Of a DNA stretch of 64,000 bases, positions 9,841-20,119 are shown piece after piece (within the stretch, counting starts at the first letter, position 1; every line of letters starts with the position of its first letter). A model generated the notes under the pieces. The model did not search any database. It was not told the origin of the DNA and saw only the letters and a list, made by a program, of their open reading frames with translations. This stretch comes from Agromyces humatus (GTDB lineage: Bacteria > Actinomycetota > Actinomycetes > Actinomycetales > Microbacteriaceae): the NCBI RefSeq assembly GCF_021228295.1, contig NZ_JAJQPD010000007.1, positions 186,001-250,000 of the forward strand, given 5' to 3'. A program made the translations under genes and the position numbers.

Positions 9841-11346
9841 ATGTCCTCCGCACCCGCCGCGCTCCATGAGCTGCAGGGCGCGTGCGTCGAGGCCTTTGAG
9901 TCATGGGCGGGTGCTCTGCTTCGTGCGTCGACCGACGCAGAGGGCGATGTCTCGGCGATGAGCGACGACGGGCTCGTGCGCGTGACCGAGGCGCTCGCGC
10001 GCTTGGGCCGGCGGGTCGAGGCACTGCAGGCGCGCTGCGCGGTCGGGGTGGCAGAACGATCGCGTCGAACTGATCCGAGCGACGACCTGGCACGGCGCCA
10101 GGGGTTCTCGTCTCCCGAACGCCTCATCGCGCAGGCGACCGGTGGGCGATACTCCGACGCGGCGCGGCTGGTGGCGGTCGGTGAGGCGACGAGCCGGCGA
10201 GCCTCGTTCTCCGGCGAGTCGCTGCCCGCCCGGCATCCGCATATCGCGGCTGCGCTCCAGTCCGGCATCCTCTGCGTCGCGGCAGCCGACCTCATCCGTC
10301 GGTTCCTCGACGGCGTGGCACCACGCGCCGCACGCGACGAGCTCGAGGCGGCTGAACAGCTGTTGGTCGATCGCGCCCCGGTCGTCGGCGTCGATGGGCT
10401 CCCTCCGCTCGTCAAGCAGCTCGCGGCGCACCTCGACCCCGACGGCGTCAAGCCGCGCGAAGACGAACTGCGTGCGAAGCGCGCACTTGCGATCTGGGAA
10501 GACTCGGCAGGCATGATCAACCTGCGCGGCGCACTCGATCCTGCGAACGGCGCTCCACTCAAGCTCGCCATCGAGACGCTCGTGGGCGCCGAGCTCCGCC
10601 GCGCCCGCGATGCGAAGCGACCGTTCGGCGCGCCCGTCGACGAATGCGACGACGGCGCCGGTTCCGGTTCCGGTTCCGGTTCCGCCGTGCATGATCCGCT
10701 GTTCGGTGAAGAGCGAACGATCACCCAGATGAACGCCGACGCCCTCGCCGACATCGCGCGACTCTCGCTGTCGAGCGCCGAGGCGCCCGCCGCCCTGCGC
10801 TCGGCGGTCGTGGTCACGCGAATCGACGCCGAGGCGTTCGGGTCGGGCCGTGGCCACGCGACGATCGACGGCATCGATCAGCCGGTCTCGGTCGGCACTG
10901 CGTACGAGATTGCCGCATCGTCGGGCATCGCGCCCATGCTCATGCAGAGCTGCGGCGAGGTGCTCGACCTCGGCCGGGCCGCACGGCTGTTCAGCCGGGC
11001 CCAGAAGATCGCACTCGTCGAGCGCGACGGTGGCTGCGCGTGGCCCGGGTGCAGACGCCCGCCGTCGCACACCCAGGCTCACCACATCGCGTGGTGGAAG
11101 CGAGACCGCGGTGAGAGCAACCTCGACAACGGCATCATGCTCTGCAGTCATCATCACCATCGCGTCCACGACGACGGGTGGGGCATCGTGATCCGCGAGC
11201 GACGCAGCTGGTTCATCCCGCCACCGCATCTCGACCCGCATCAGCGGCCAAGACCGGGCAATGTCGCGCCACGGCATCTCGTCGCGCTGCATCTCGGCGA
11301 TCGCGTCCCTGAACGAGTGGATTCCGCAACGCGGATTTCCGCCTGA
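9841..11346 (+). CDS. DUF222 / HNH endonuclease domain protein (13E12-type)
   Basis: 501 residues. The N-terminal two thirds match the helical DUF222 (13E12 repeat) layout; the C-terminus has an HNH nuclease fold with CAWPGC near residue 399, AHH near 414, and the LDNGIMLCSHHHHRVH block. A short GSGSGSGS linker at about residue 275 is coded by a perfect six-base repeat (10661-10684) and separates the halves. Such proteins are typically multicopy in actinobacteria; they are associated with mobile DNA or genome variability, but the exact function is not established. No neighbouring transposase is visible. Confidence 0.9.
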   Translation: MSSAPAALHELQGACVEAFESWAGALLRASTDAEGDVSAMSDDGLVRVTEALARLGRRVEALQARCAVGVAERSRRTDPSDDLARRQGFSSPERLIAQATGGRYSDAARLVAVGEATSRRASFSGESLPARHPHIAAALQSGILCVAAADLIRRFLDGVAPRAARDELEAAEQLLVDRAPVVGVDGLPPLVKQLAAHLDPDGVKPREDELRAKRALAIWEDSAGMINLRGALDPANGAPLKLAIETLVGAELRRARDAKRPFGAPVDECDDGAGSGSGSGSAVHDPLFGEERTITQMNADALADIARLSLSSAEAPAALRSAVVVTRIDAEAFGSGRGHATIDGIDQPVSVGTAYEIAASSGIAPMLMQSCGEVLDLGRAARLFSRAQKIALVERDGGCAWPGCRRPPSHTQAHHIAWWKRDRGESNLDNGIMLCSHHHHRVHDDGWGIVIRERRSWFIPPPHLDPHQRPRPGNVAPRHLVALHLGDRVPERVDSATRISA

Positions 11347-11477
11347 TCGCGGCAGTGGGCCGTCATGGGGTGTTGGGCACGCAGAGTTGCAAGGAGTTGG
11401 GTACGTGGGGTGGGCGTGATGGCAGGCCGCACCATTGTGGCGCCGACCACGCCGGTCGGTGCCGAGCCCGCGACAAG

Positions 11478-11483
11478 TAGACT
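11478..11483 (+). promoter_or_regulatory. Possible -10 box of purL
   Basis: TAGACT lies 63 bases upstream of the purL start, giving a leader of about 57 nt if used. No clear -35 is seen. I see no purine riboswitch fold in the short leader. The rest of 11347-11546 holds nothing I can identify. Confidence 0.35.
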
Positions 11484-11546
11484 GGCACCGTCAGGCATTC
11501 GCCCCGCGGCATCCGCCTCGCCGCCGTCTTCTGGAGCTCGCCACTC

Positions 11547-13880
<2,334 letters not shown>

Positions 13881-13885
13881 GCGCC

Positions 13886-13912
13886 GGTCGAGCAGCGAAG
13901 CGTATCGAGACC
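13886..13912. repeat. Half copy of the GGTTGAGGAG...CGAGACC inverted-repeat family
   Basis: The 27 bases between purL and the Nudix gene begin GGTCGAGCAGCG and end TATCGAGACC, resembling one arm of the larger elements at 24088, 60191 and 63267. It ends three bases before the Nudix ATG, and its TATCGA sits seven bases upstream of that codon, where other genes here carry a -10 box. Whether it promotes transcription is unknown. Confidence 0.5.
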
Positions 13913-13915
13913 GTC

Positions 13916-14425
13916 ATGACCGAGAACACCGCGAAGACCGAGCAGACCGAGTACACCGAGGCCTACGCCGCCGATCACGGGCGCTACGCGGTGATCCCCG
14001 CCGCCTACGTGCTGCTTCGCCGCGGCGACGAGGTGCTGCTGCAGCTGCGGCGGGGCACGGGCTACTACGACGGCCACTGGGCATGCGGGGCCGCCGGACA
14101 CGTCGAGCGCGGCGAGACGCTGCTCACCGGCGCCGCCCGCGAGGCCAGCGAAGAACTGGGTGTCGAGGTCGACGAGTCCGACCTCGAGGTGCTCACCGTC
14201 ATGCACCGCACCGGCGCGACCGGGGCGGCCATCGACGAGCGCATCGACGTCTTCTTCCAGGTGACGCGGTGGCAGGGCGACCCTCACCTCGTCGAAGACA
14301 AGGCCGCCGACCTCGGCTGGTTCCCGCTCGACGCGCTGCCCGACCCCGTCGTGCCGCACGAGCTCGCCGTCATCGAGGCGCTCCGCGAGCGTCGCCTCGC
14401 CCCGATCACCCCGTTCGGATTCTGA
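13916..14425 (+). CDS. Nudix hydrolase
   Basis: 169 residues with a complete Nudix box: G-H-V-E-R-G-E followed seven residues later by REASEELGV, fitting GX5EX7REUXEEXGU. Such enzymes hydrolyse nucleoside diphosphates linked to another group; the substrate cannot be read from the sequence. The family resembles MutT-like 8-oxo-dGTPase/ADP-ribose pyrophosphatase annotations. It follows purL by 35 bp, separated by a repeat half-element, and may be co-transcribed with the small membrane protein two bases downstream. Confidence 0.9.
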   Translation: MTENTAKTEQTEYTEAYAADHGRYAVIPAAYVLLRRGDEVLLQLRRGTGYYDGHWACGAAGHVERGETLLTGAAREASEELGVEVDESDLEVLTVMHRTGATGAAIDERIDVFFQVTRWQGDPHLVEDKAADLGWFPLDALPDPVVPHELAVIEALRERRLAPITPFGF

Positions 14426-14426
14426 G

Positions 14427-14786
14427 ATGGGCGGCGATCTCGCGTTCTACGGAATGCTCGCAGTCGGGGCACTGGCGCTGTTCGCGCTCATCATCGTGAT
14501 CGGCATCGTCATGCGCTTCGTCAAGGCGCCGAGCGGCTCACGGCTGCGTCACGCGTTCGGCCCGCTCATGGGCGCCGGCGAGAAGCACCAGGAGCTGAAC
14601 ACCGGCCAGAAGGGCCTGCACGATTCGGTGATCGAGTCGATCCAGGAGCACGAGACGAAGGGCACCAAGCGCGAGACCGGCGGCGGCGCCGAGACCGGCG
14701 GGGCCGGCAACGACGAGAAGCGCGGGGCCGGCGAGGGGAACTCCCCCGATGCCGGCAACGACGAGCCGGGCGGCAGCGCACGCTGA
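14427..14786 (+). CDS. Small membrane protein of unknown function
   Basis: 119 residues: one hydrophobic segment at about 8-30 (YGMLAVGALALFALIIVIGI), a short basic stretch, then a hydrophilic tail rich in Gly, Glu and Asp (GGGAETGGAGNDEKRG). It begins two bases after the Nudix stop codon, so translation is probably coupled. I do not recognise the family. The low-complexity tail suggests a disordered cytoplasmic or extracellular extension. Confidence 0.7.
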   Translation: MGGDLAFYGMLAVGALALFALIIVIGIVMRFVKAPSGSRLRHAFGPLMGAGEKHQELNTGQKGLHDSVIESIQEHETKGTKRETGGGAETGGAGNDEKRGAGEGNSPDAGNDEPGGSAR

Positions 14787-14807
14787 ACGGCGCGGTGCCG
14801 GGTCGCC

Positions 14808-15353
14808 TCAGGCACCCGCCGGCGGGTGCGCGAGCAGGTCGACGCGATCGGCGAGGTACCGTTCGAGCGGCGTGAGCGCATCGGCCTGCGTCGCGCTCCA
14901 GCGTACGAACACCTGGTCGTCGCGAACCACGAGCGGGCCGGATGTCCCGACTCGCGCAAGCTCGGAGAGGTCGATCGGGCTCGCATCGAAGTTCACGGTC
15001 CCGCCCTCGGCGATGCCGCCCTTCACCGCGGCGGCACGCAGCGCGCGCTGCTCGGCGACGGCCTCGGCGGTGACGCTCCTGCGTGCGGCTCGCTCGGCGC
15101 GCACGACCCGTCCGGTCGTCCAGGCCGAGCCCGCGCCGTCGAGCAGGATCACGCCGAGTCGCCACACCGCCCCGACGGGCGTCATGCGTGCGGCCCGCGG
15201 AACGCCGAGCACCCGCCGCTCGGGCACGAGCTCCGCGAGCACCTCGCTGCGGGCTCCCGCCTCGGCGAGCGCGGTCGCCGCGCGGGTCAGGTGTTCTCGG
15301 GCGCGATCGACCGCCGCCGCTGCGCCATCGGGCGGTGCCGCGGCATCCGTCAT
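14808..15353 (-). CDS. Conserved hypothetical protein, coupled to upstream gene
   Basis: 181 residues from the ATG at 15353, which overlaps the stop of the preceding gene as ATGA. The frame continues upstream (to 15569) only as Arg-rich shadow sequence, so the short start is preferred. The protein is Ala- and Arg-rich with an N-terminal helical half; the C-terminal half contains TVNFDASPIDLSELARVG and ends with ALTPLERYLADRVDLLAHPP. No transmembrane segment or catalytic motif is evident and I do not recognise it. Its tight coupling to the 139-residue gene suggests a joint role. Confidence 0.7.
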   Translation of the reverse strand: MTDAAAPPDGAAAAVDRAREHLTRAATALAEAGARSEVLAELVPERRVLGVPRAARMTPVGAVWRLGVILLDGAGSAWTTGRVVRAERAARRSVTAEAVAEQRALRAAAVKGGIAEGGTVNFDASPIDLSELARVGTSGPLVVRDDQVFVRWSATQADALTPLERYLADRVDLLAHPPAGA

Positions 15354-15769
15354 CGCGACCTCCCGATGAGTGCCAGCAGTGCGAGTCCGTATGCCTCGGC
15401 GGCATCGGGATGCTCGAACTGCTGTTTCTCGCCGCCGACGTCGATCACGACCTCGAAGGCGTCGTCGAGGCGCCCGAGCGACCGGAACGCGCCGCGCAGC
15501 AGCTCGCGCAACTGATCCTCGCGCGGCAGCCACACGGCATCCGCGATCGCGACGGAGTCGAGCGCCCACTCGGTGGTCCCGTTGAAGGCGAGGATCGCGC
15601 CGGTCGGCGTCGACAGCGTGTCGATGGTCATGTCGCTCACCGTGAACACGTCGGCCTCAGCCTCGGTCTCGACGTTCGACGGCAGGTCGAGCTGGAACCG
15701 GTCGCCCGACTCGGGGTGCCAGACGAGCCCCGAGTCGCGTAGGGCGAGCGCGAGCTCGCGTGTGATCAT
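15350..15769 (-). CDS. Conserved actinobacterial hypothetical protein (sometimes labelled CpaE-like)
   Basis: 139 residues, soluble, acidic, starting MITRELALALRDSGLVWHP. It lacks the P-loop of real CpaE ATPases, so that label, which I recall for similar Microbacteriaceae proteins, would not describe its function. A GGGGGTG Shine-Dalgarno-like stretch precedes the ATG. It is the first gene of a two-gene operon with the 181-residue hypothetical (ATGA overlap). Function unknown. Confidence 0.7.
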   Translation of the reverse strand: MITRELALALRDSGLVWHPESGDRFQLDLPSNVETEAEADVFTVSDMTIDTLSTPTGAILAFNGTTEWALDSVAIADAVWLPREDQLRELLRGAFRSLGRLDDAFEVVIDVGGEKQQFEHPDAAEAYGLALLALIGRSR

Positions 15770-15822
15770 CGATGCACCCCCGCGTCACGCTACACGACGC
15801 GAGGCCGCCGACGACCGTCGGC

Positions 15823-16983
15823 TCAGGGGTGCGGTCGCCGGCCCGGAGCGACCCCGACGCGCACGTGCCGGCCCGTGGCGGCCTCGGCGAGCGCCGCATC
15901 GAGATCGGCGAGGGCGTGGGTGGCGCCGATGAGCTCGTCGAGTGGAAGACCGCGCCACGACCGCTCGAGGAACGCCACGGCGCGCACGAGTTGGTCGGCG
16001 GTGTAGTTGTGCACGCCGGTGACCGTGATGAGACGGCGCACGATCGTCTCGGGGTCGACCGGCACCTCAGGGCCGGGCGTCACGCTGCCGAGCAGCACGG
16101 CGATGCCGCCGACGCCGAGCGTGCGCACGGCGGTCTGCGCCGCCGACGCCGCACCCGATGCCTCGATCGAGATGAGCACTTCGGGGATGCCGCGGGCCGC
16201 CAACGCGTCGATCGCCGTGTCGAGCCGTTCGGGCGAGCTGCCGCGCGCACCCGGGTCGACGGCGATCGCCCCGAGCCGCGCGGCGAACGCCCGTCGCGCG
16301 GGATCGGGCTCCGACACGATCACCGTGGCCCCGGCCTCGATCGCGAGCGCGGTCGCACTCAGCCCGATCATGCCGGCACCGGTCACGAGCACGCCCGCAC
16401 CGTCCAGCCCGACCCTGGTCGATGCCGCGTCGAGGGCAGCCACCGCCGTCGCCGTGGCGCATGACGCGGGCGCCGCGACGAGCGCCGGCAGTTGCTCGGA
16501 GACGCGCACGATCGCGGTGCCCGAGCGCACCTGCACGTGCGTGGCGAAGCTGCCCGACAGCTCCCAGCCGCGGTGCACGCGTTCATGGCCGTACTTCGCG
16601 AGCGACCGGCACTTCTGGGTGAGGCCGCGACGGCATCGGTCGCACTCGCCGCAGCTCACGGTGACCGACCAGACGACACGGTCGCCGAGCTCGAGCGGCG
16701 ACCCGTCGGAGCGCACCGCTCGCTCGCCCACCGCGACGACGCGGCCCACCTGCTCGTGTCCGAGCACGAGCGGTGTCGCCGCCGGCTGCGTGCCGCGCAC
16801 GGTGTTCACGTCGGATCCGCAGATCGTCGCGAGTTCGACCTCGACGAGGGCTTCACCCGGCGAGAGACGCACTCCCGGCGCGGCGAGGGCGTCATGTGGG
16901 CGGCCCGGCTCGTTCCAGACCATCGCGACGGGGGAAGGTCGCAGAATGAGGTCGGGTCCGGCGACACGCACGACGGTGTGCAT
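15823..16983 (-). CDS. Zinc-binding alcohol dehydrogenase, phosphonate-catabolism-associated type
   Basis: 386 residues from the ATG at 16983; a GTG at 16989 that overlaps the upstream stop is an alternative. It is a medium-chain zinc dehydrogenase: catalytic zinc ligands in TICGSDVNTVRG and VLGHEQVG, structural zinc cysteines in SCGECDRCRRGLTQKC, and the nucleotide loop VTGAGMIGLSATALAIEAGA. The sequence resembles the family annotated as a putative phosphonate catabolism-associated alcohol dehydrogenase. This is supported by the immediately upstream phosphonatase-like HAD gene, with which it forms a two-gene operon. No phosphonate transporter or C-P lyase is present nearby. Substrate is inferred only. 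Confidence 0.82.
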   Translation of the reverse strand: MHTVVRVAGPDLILRPSPVAMVWNEPGRPHDALAAPGVRLSPGEALVEVELATICGSDVNTVRGTQPAATPLVLGHEQVGRVVAVGERAVRSDGSPLELGDRVVWSVTVSCGECDRCRRGLTQKCRSLAKYGHERVHRGWELSGSFATHVQVRSGTAIVRVSEQLPALVAAPASCATATAVAALDAASTRVGLDGAGVLVTGAGMIGLSATALAIEAGATVIVSEPDPARRAFAARLGAIAVDPGARGSSPERLDTAIDALAARGIPEVLISIEASGAASAAQTAVRTLGVGGIAVLLGSVTPGPEVPVDPETIVRRLITVTGVHNYTADQLVRAVAFLERSWRGLPLDELIGATHALADLDAALAEAATGRHVRVGVAPGRRPHP

Positions 16984-16988
16984 CACCA

Positions 16989-17654
16989 CTACTCGCCGCG
17001 CAGGCCGAGCAGTGCGGGCAGGTCGGCGATGCTCTCGATCACGGCGTCGGCGCCCGCGGCCTCGAGCGCGTCGCGATCGTGCTCGCCGCTCAGCACGCCC
17101 ACGACGAACCCCGCGCCCGAGTTCACGCCCGTCTCGATGTCGGTGACGGTGTCACCGACGACGACCATCGCATCGACCGCGCTCGCGCCGGTGCGCAGCA
17201 GCGCGGTGAGCGGCAGGTCGGGGTAGGGGCGAGCGCGACCCGCGTCGGCAGGAGAGAGCACGAGGTCGGCGAGCCCGTGCCAGCCGAGGGCGTCGAGCTC
17301 GGCGTCGCGTTCGACGGGCGGCAGGTCGGAGATGAGGACGACGGATGCCCCGGCCTCGCGCAGCTCCTCGATCACCGCGACCGCTCCGGGGATCTCGGAG
17401 CCGTCGTCGGTGACGGTCGTGCCGGCCATGTCGAGCACGATCAGCTCGATGTCGCCGTCTTCGTCATCGTCGTCTTCGTCGTACTCGTCGACGTCCTCGT
17501 CTTCGACCTGGTCTTCGAGCTCATCGGCGTCGTCTGCATCGTCGTCTCCGAGTTCCGCGAGCTCGTCGAGTTCGGCCAGCTCATCGTCGCCCAGCGGGGC
17601 GATGGTGTCGAGCAGCTCCTCCGCGAATGCGGGATTCGTCGAGTTCGTGGTCAT
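16989..17654 (-). CDS. Phosphonatase-like HAD protein lacking the cap domain, with acidic N-terminal extension
   Basis: 221 residues. About residues 22-68 are almost all Asp/Glu. The HAD core then starts at IELIVLDMAGTTV, with nucleophile Asp75, and matches the phosphonatase-like hydrolase family. Motif II (LISD, Ser109) comes only 34 residues later, whereas relatives have a helical cap of roughly 70-80 residues between them; it is absent here without loss of frame. Motif IV GDTVTDIETG (Asp168, Asp172) is intact; motif III (Lys/Arg) is probably an Arg in GRARPYPD. True phosphonatases use a cap lysine for a Schiff base, so this protein cannot work that way. An AAAGG ribosome binding site precedes the ATG. 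It may be a cap-less phosphatase or a degenerate one. Confidence 0.85.
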   Translation of the reverse strand: MTTNSTNPAFAEELLDTIAPLGDDELAELDELAELGDDDADDADELEDQVEDEDVDEYDEDDDDEDGDIELIVLDMAGTTVTDDGSEIPGAVAVIEELREAGASVVLISDLPPVERDAELDALGWHGLADLVLSPADAGRARPYPDLPLTALLRTGASAVDAMVVVGDTVTDIETGVNSGAGFVVGVLSGEHDRDALEAAGADAVIESIADLPALLGLRGE

Positions 17655-17831
17655 GACGCGCCTTTCTGCGGGCTCACCGGATGGGCCTCATCGCGGGTGC
17701 TCCGGCAGCGTCCGCGGTTCCGATGCTTCACCGTATTCAGCGGCCGTCAACGACCGACGGCGGGATGGTTACGAGCAGGTGAACCGCGCGAGACGCCCTG
17801 TCACCGGACACGTGTCGCCGGTGGGGACGGC

Positions 17832-18026
17832 TCAGCGACGGATGCGCGCCGGCCCGAACGCCGCGCCGATGCCGACCGTGATGATCGCGGCCGCGAGCAG
17901 GCCCCATCGGCCGGTGAGGATGGCGATCACGGCGAGCACGATGCCGATCACGACGAGCACGCGGGCGATCACGAGCCGCACCCTGCGGCGTGAGAAGAAT
18001 CCCGGCTCCGGGGCGGGGGCGCTCAT
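17832..18026 (-). CDS. Small two-helix membrane protein
   Basis: 64 residues. A short cytoplasmic head (MSAPAPEPGFFSRRR) is followed by two hydrophobic segments at about 18-38 and 41-58. Its ATG at 18026 overlaps the stop of the SDR gene (ATGA), so it is the third gene of the chorismate mutase operon. No recognised family. The 177 bases beyond it, up to the HAD gene, contain nothing I can name. Confidence 0.7.
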   Translation of the reverse strand: MSAPAPEPGFFSRRRVRLVIARVLVVIGIVLAVIAILTGRWGLLAAAIITVGIGAAFGPARIRR

Positions 18027-18943
18027 CGGGTGACCGTGAATTCAGTGCCGGTCGCGCGCTCGGCGAAGCTCCACACCCGGCCAGCGATCATGGGATCGGT
18101 CGTCGTGCGGGTCGGCCGGTGCACGACCGGCGAGCCCTTCGTCACGAACCTCGGCCCCCAGAACTGGCCTCCTTCGACACCGGGCGCGGTGAGCGCGTGC
18201 AGGATCGGCTCCGCGCCGCGGTGCTTGCCCTGTGCCCAGAGCGCCTGCAACGAGTCGGCGAGGCGCTTGCCCGTGCTCGGCGCGTGCACGCCCGGCACTC
18301 GCGGCGTTCGCCCGCCGATGGAGTAGCCGGGGTGGGCGACGATGCTCGACACCGGGACATCCGCCGCTCGCAACCGGCGATCGAGCTCGAACGCGACCAC
18401 CTGCGACGCGATCTTGGACTGCGCGTAGGCACGCCAGGAGTCGTAGTCACGAGCGAGCTGCAGGTCGTCGGTGCGGAACGTCGAGAGCATCGTCGACAGC
18501 GACCCGAGCGTCACGATGCGCGCGCCGGGCGCGAGGTGCGGCAGCATCCGGCCGAGCAGGGCGAAGTGCCCGAGCATGTTCGTGGCGAGCACGAGCTCGT
18601 TGCCGTCGACCGACTCGCGTCGCTCATGCGGGGCGTGCACCATTCCGGCGTTCGCGACGACGCCGTCGAACGCGGGGGCGGCGGCGAGGGCATCGACCGC
18701 CGCCCGCACCGAGTCGAGCGAAGACGTGTCGATGACGAGGATCTCGACGGATGTCGCGGGCCGCGCCTCGCGGATCGCGGCTGCCGCCGCCTCGAGCCGG
18801 TCGTGGCTGCGCCCGCTGAGCACCACGTGGGCGCCGGCTGCGGCGAGCCGCGCGGCCGTGAAGAACCCGAGTCCCTTGTTGGCGCCGGTCACCAGCACTC
18901 GGCGGCCCGACTGCGACGGCAGTGCGGTCGGGTACCAGCTCAC
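18023..18943 (-). CDS. Short-chain dehydrogenase/reductase
   Basis: 306 residues from the GTG at 18943 (VSWYP), which overlaps the chorismate mutase stop as GTGA; longer in-frame starts would lie inside that gene. Features are the Rossmann loop GANKGLGFFTA, the NAG motif (VVANAGMVHA), catalytic Ser in TLGSLSTML, and the YAQSK motif. The arrangement resembles the retinol dehydrogenase/protochlorophyllide reductase-like SDR group, whose substrates vary. The operon partner (chorismate mutase) does not specify a substrate. Confidence 0.88.
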   Translation of the reverse strand: MSWYPTALPSQSGRRVLVTGANKGLGFFTAARLAAAGAHVVLSGRSHDRLEAAAAAIREARPATSVEILVIDTSSLDSVRAAVDALAAAPAFDGVVANAGMVHAPHERRESVDGNELVLATNMLGHFALLGRMLPHLAPGARIVTLGSLSTMLSTFRTDDLQLARDYDSWRAYAQSKIASQVVAFELDRRLRAADVPVSSIVAHPGYSIGGRTPRVPGVHAPSTGKRLADSLQALWAQGKHRGAEPILHALTAPGVEGGQFWGPRFVTKGSPVVHRPTRTTTDPMIAGRVWSFAERATGTEFTVTR

Positions 18944-19272
18944 AGTTCGCCTGAGGCGGCGCCGCCGCCGGCCAGCTCCTCGTGGTGCTGGATCACCTCG
19001 GCGACCACGAAATTGAACCACTTCTCGGCGAACGCCGGGTCGAGATGCGCATCGACGGCGAGCGCCCGCAGCCGGGCGATCTGACGCTTCTCGCGGTCGG
19101 GGTCGCTCGGGGGCAGCCCGTGCACGGCCTTCAGGCGGCCGACCTGCTGGGTGAACTTGAACCGCTCGGCGAGCAGGTGGATGAGGGCGGCGTCGATGTT
19201 GTCGATGCTCGAGCGGATGCCGAGCAGCGCGCTCATCGCGGCATCGCGGTCGTCGAAGGCCCCATCAGTCAT
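18940..19272 (-). CDS. Chorismate mutase, AroQ class
   Basis: 110 residues, all-helical AroQ type: RSSIDNIDAALIHLLAERFK, then the KAVHGLPPSDPDREKRQIARL segment typical of the active-site helix. It would convert chorismate to prephenate for Phe/Tyr synthesis. The ATG at 19272 sits six bases after TACGCT on the minus strand (19284-19279) and lacks a Shine-Dalgarno, so it is probably leaderless. It heads an operon with the SDR and a small membrane protein. Confidence 0.9.
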   Translation of the reverse strand: MTDGAFDDRDAAMSALLGIRSSIDNIDAALIHLLAERFKFTQQVGRLKAVHGLPPSDPDREKRQIARLRALAVDAHLDPAFAEKWFNFVVAEVIQHHEELAGGGAASGEL

Positions 19273-19348
19273 GCTTCGAGCGTACTTGGCAAACAGTGCG
19301 GCGCGGCATCCGTCCCCTCGGATGCCGCGCCGCGGTCTGCGTTCGCGA

Positions 19349-20119
19349 TCAGCGGGGTGTCGCCCGCCGGATCACGAAGTAGCCGCCGATCGCGAAGAAC
19401 GCGGCGAGCCCGAGCACGACGGTGAACATGCCCACGATGCCGATGCCGCCGAGCCACTCGACGATCGTCGGCCAGCTCTCGGTGAACGTCGCGAGCGCAA
19501 CGGCGGCGAGCATGAGGGCGATGGCCCCGAAGATGAGGATCATCATGCCGCGCATGCGCCACCGCAGGTACACGGTGGTGATGCTCGCCCCGATGAAGAG
19601 CACGAGCAGCTGCAGCGCGAGCGTCGTGTAGAAGTCGACCAGCCAGCCGTTCTGCCCGTACCAGAGGGCATCGAACATGGAGATGCCGATCCACCAACCG
19701 CCGGTCGCCTTCTCGAGCTGTACGAGTGTGGCGATGGCGACGGCGTTCAGCAGGGAGACGATCCCGAACATCAGGCTCGTGCCGAGCCAGAAGTCCCGTC
19801 GCGTGGCACCGAAGCCCAGGGCGAACGACAGGGTCATGCCGATCGCCTGCACGCCGACGGCGACGAGGTACCACTGGGGCGACAGCACCGCCCAGCTGTA
19901 CCGCATGCCCTCGCCCATTTCTGCGACGTCTGCGCTCGCGCCCGTGATGATGATCCCGACGATCATCGACACCGCCCAGGCGCCGCCCAGGATGATCCAG
20001 GGGATCCCGAAGAACACCGACGGCGTCACGGCATGCAGGCGCACGACGCGCCAGACCTCGTTGAAACGCGTGCGGGGCTCGGTGCGGTTCATGGTCTGCT
20101 GCTCGATCACGGCGGTCAT
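19349..20119 (-). CDS. ABC transporter membrane subunit
   Basis: 256 residues with about six hydrophobic segments (for example FGIPWIILGGAWAVSMIVGI and LALQLLVLFIGASITTVYL). Its ATG overlaps the stop of the ATPase gene (ATGA). With the GntR gene it forms a three-gene operon resembling ytrABC-type systems of Gram-positive bacteria, which respond to cell-envelope stress. The cargo is unknown. Confidence 0.82.
   Translation of the reverse strand: MTAVIEQQTMNRTEPRTRFNEVWRVVRLHAVTPSVFFGIPWIILGGAWAVSMIVGIIITGASADVAEMGEGMRYSWAVLSPQWYLVAVGVQAIGMTLSFALGFGATRRDFWLGTSLMFGIVSLLNAVAIATLVQLEKATGGWWIGISMFDALWYGQNGWLVDFYTTLALQLLVLFIGASITTVYLRWRMRGMMILIFGAIALMLAAVALATFTESWPTIVEWLGGIGIVGMFTVVLGLAAFFAIGGYFVIRRATPR

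Noticed and set aside
10661..10684. GGTTCC repeated four times in the DUF222-HNH gene
   Set aside because: In-frame Gly-Ser linker between domains; a coding microsatellite rather than a separate element.
11347..11546. Riboswitch upstream of purL
   Set aside because: The predicted leader is about 57 nt and I see no purine or ZTP-type conserved core.
15823..17654. Full phosphonate degradation operon
   Set aside because: Only two genes with family resemblance are present, with no transporter, PhnW or C-P lyase, and the HAD protein lacks its cap.
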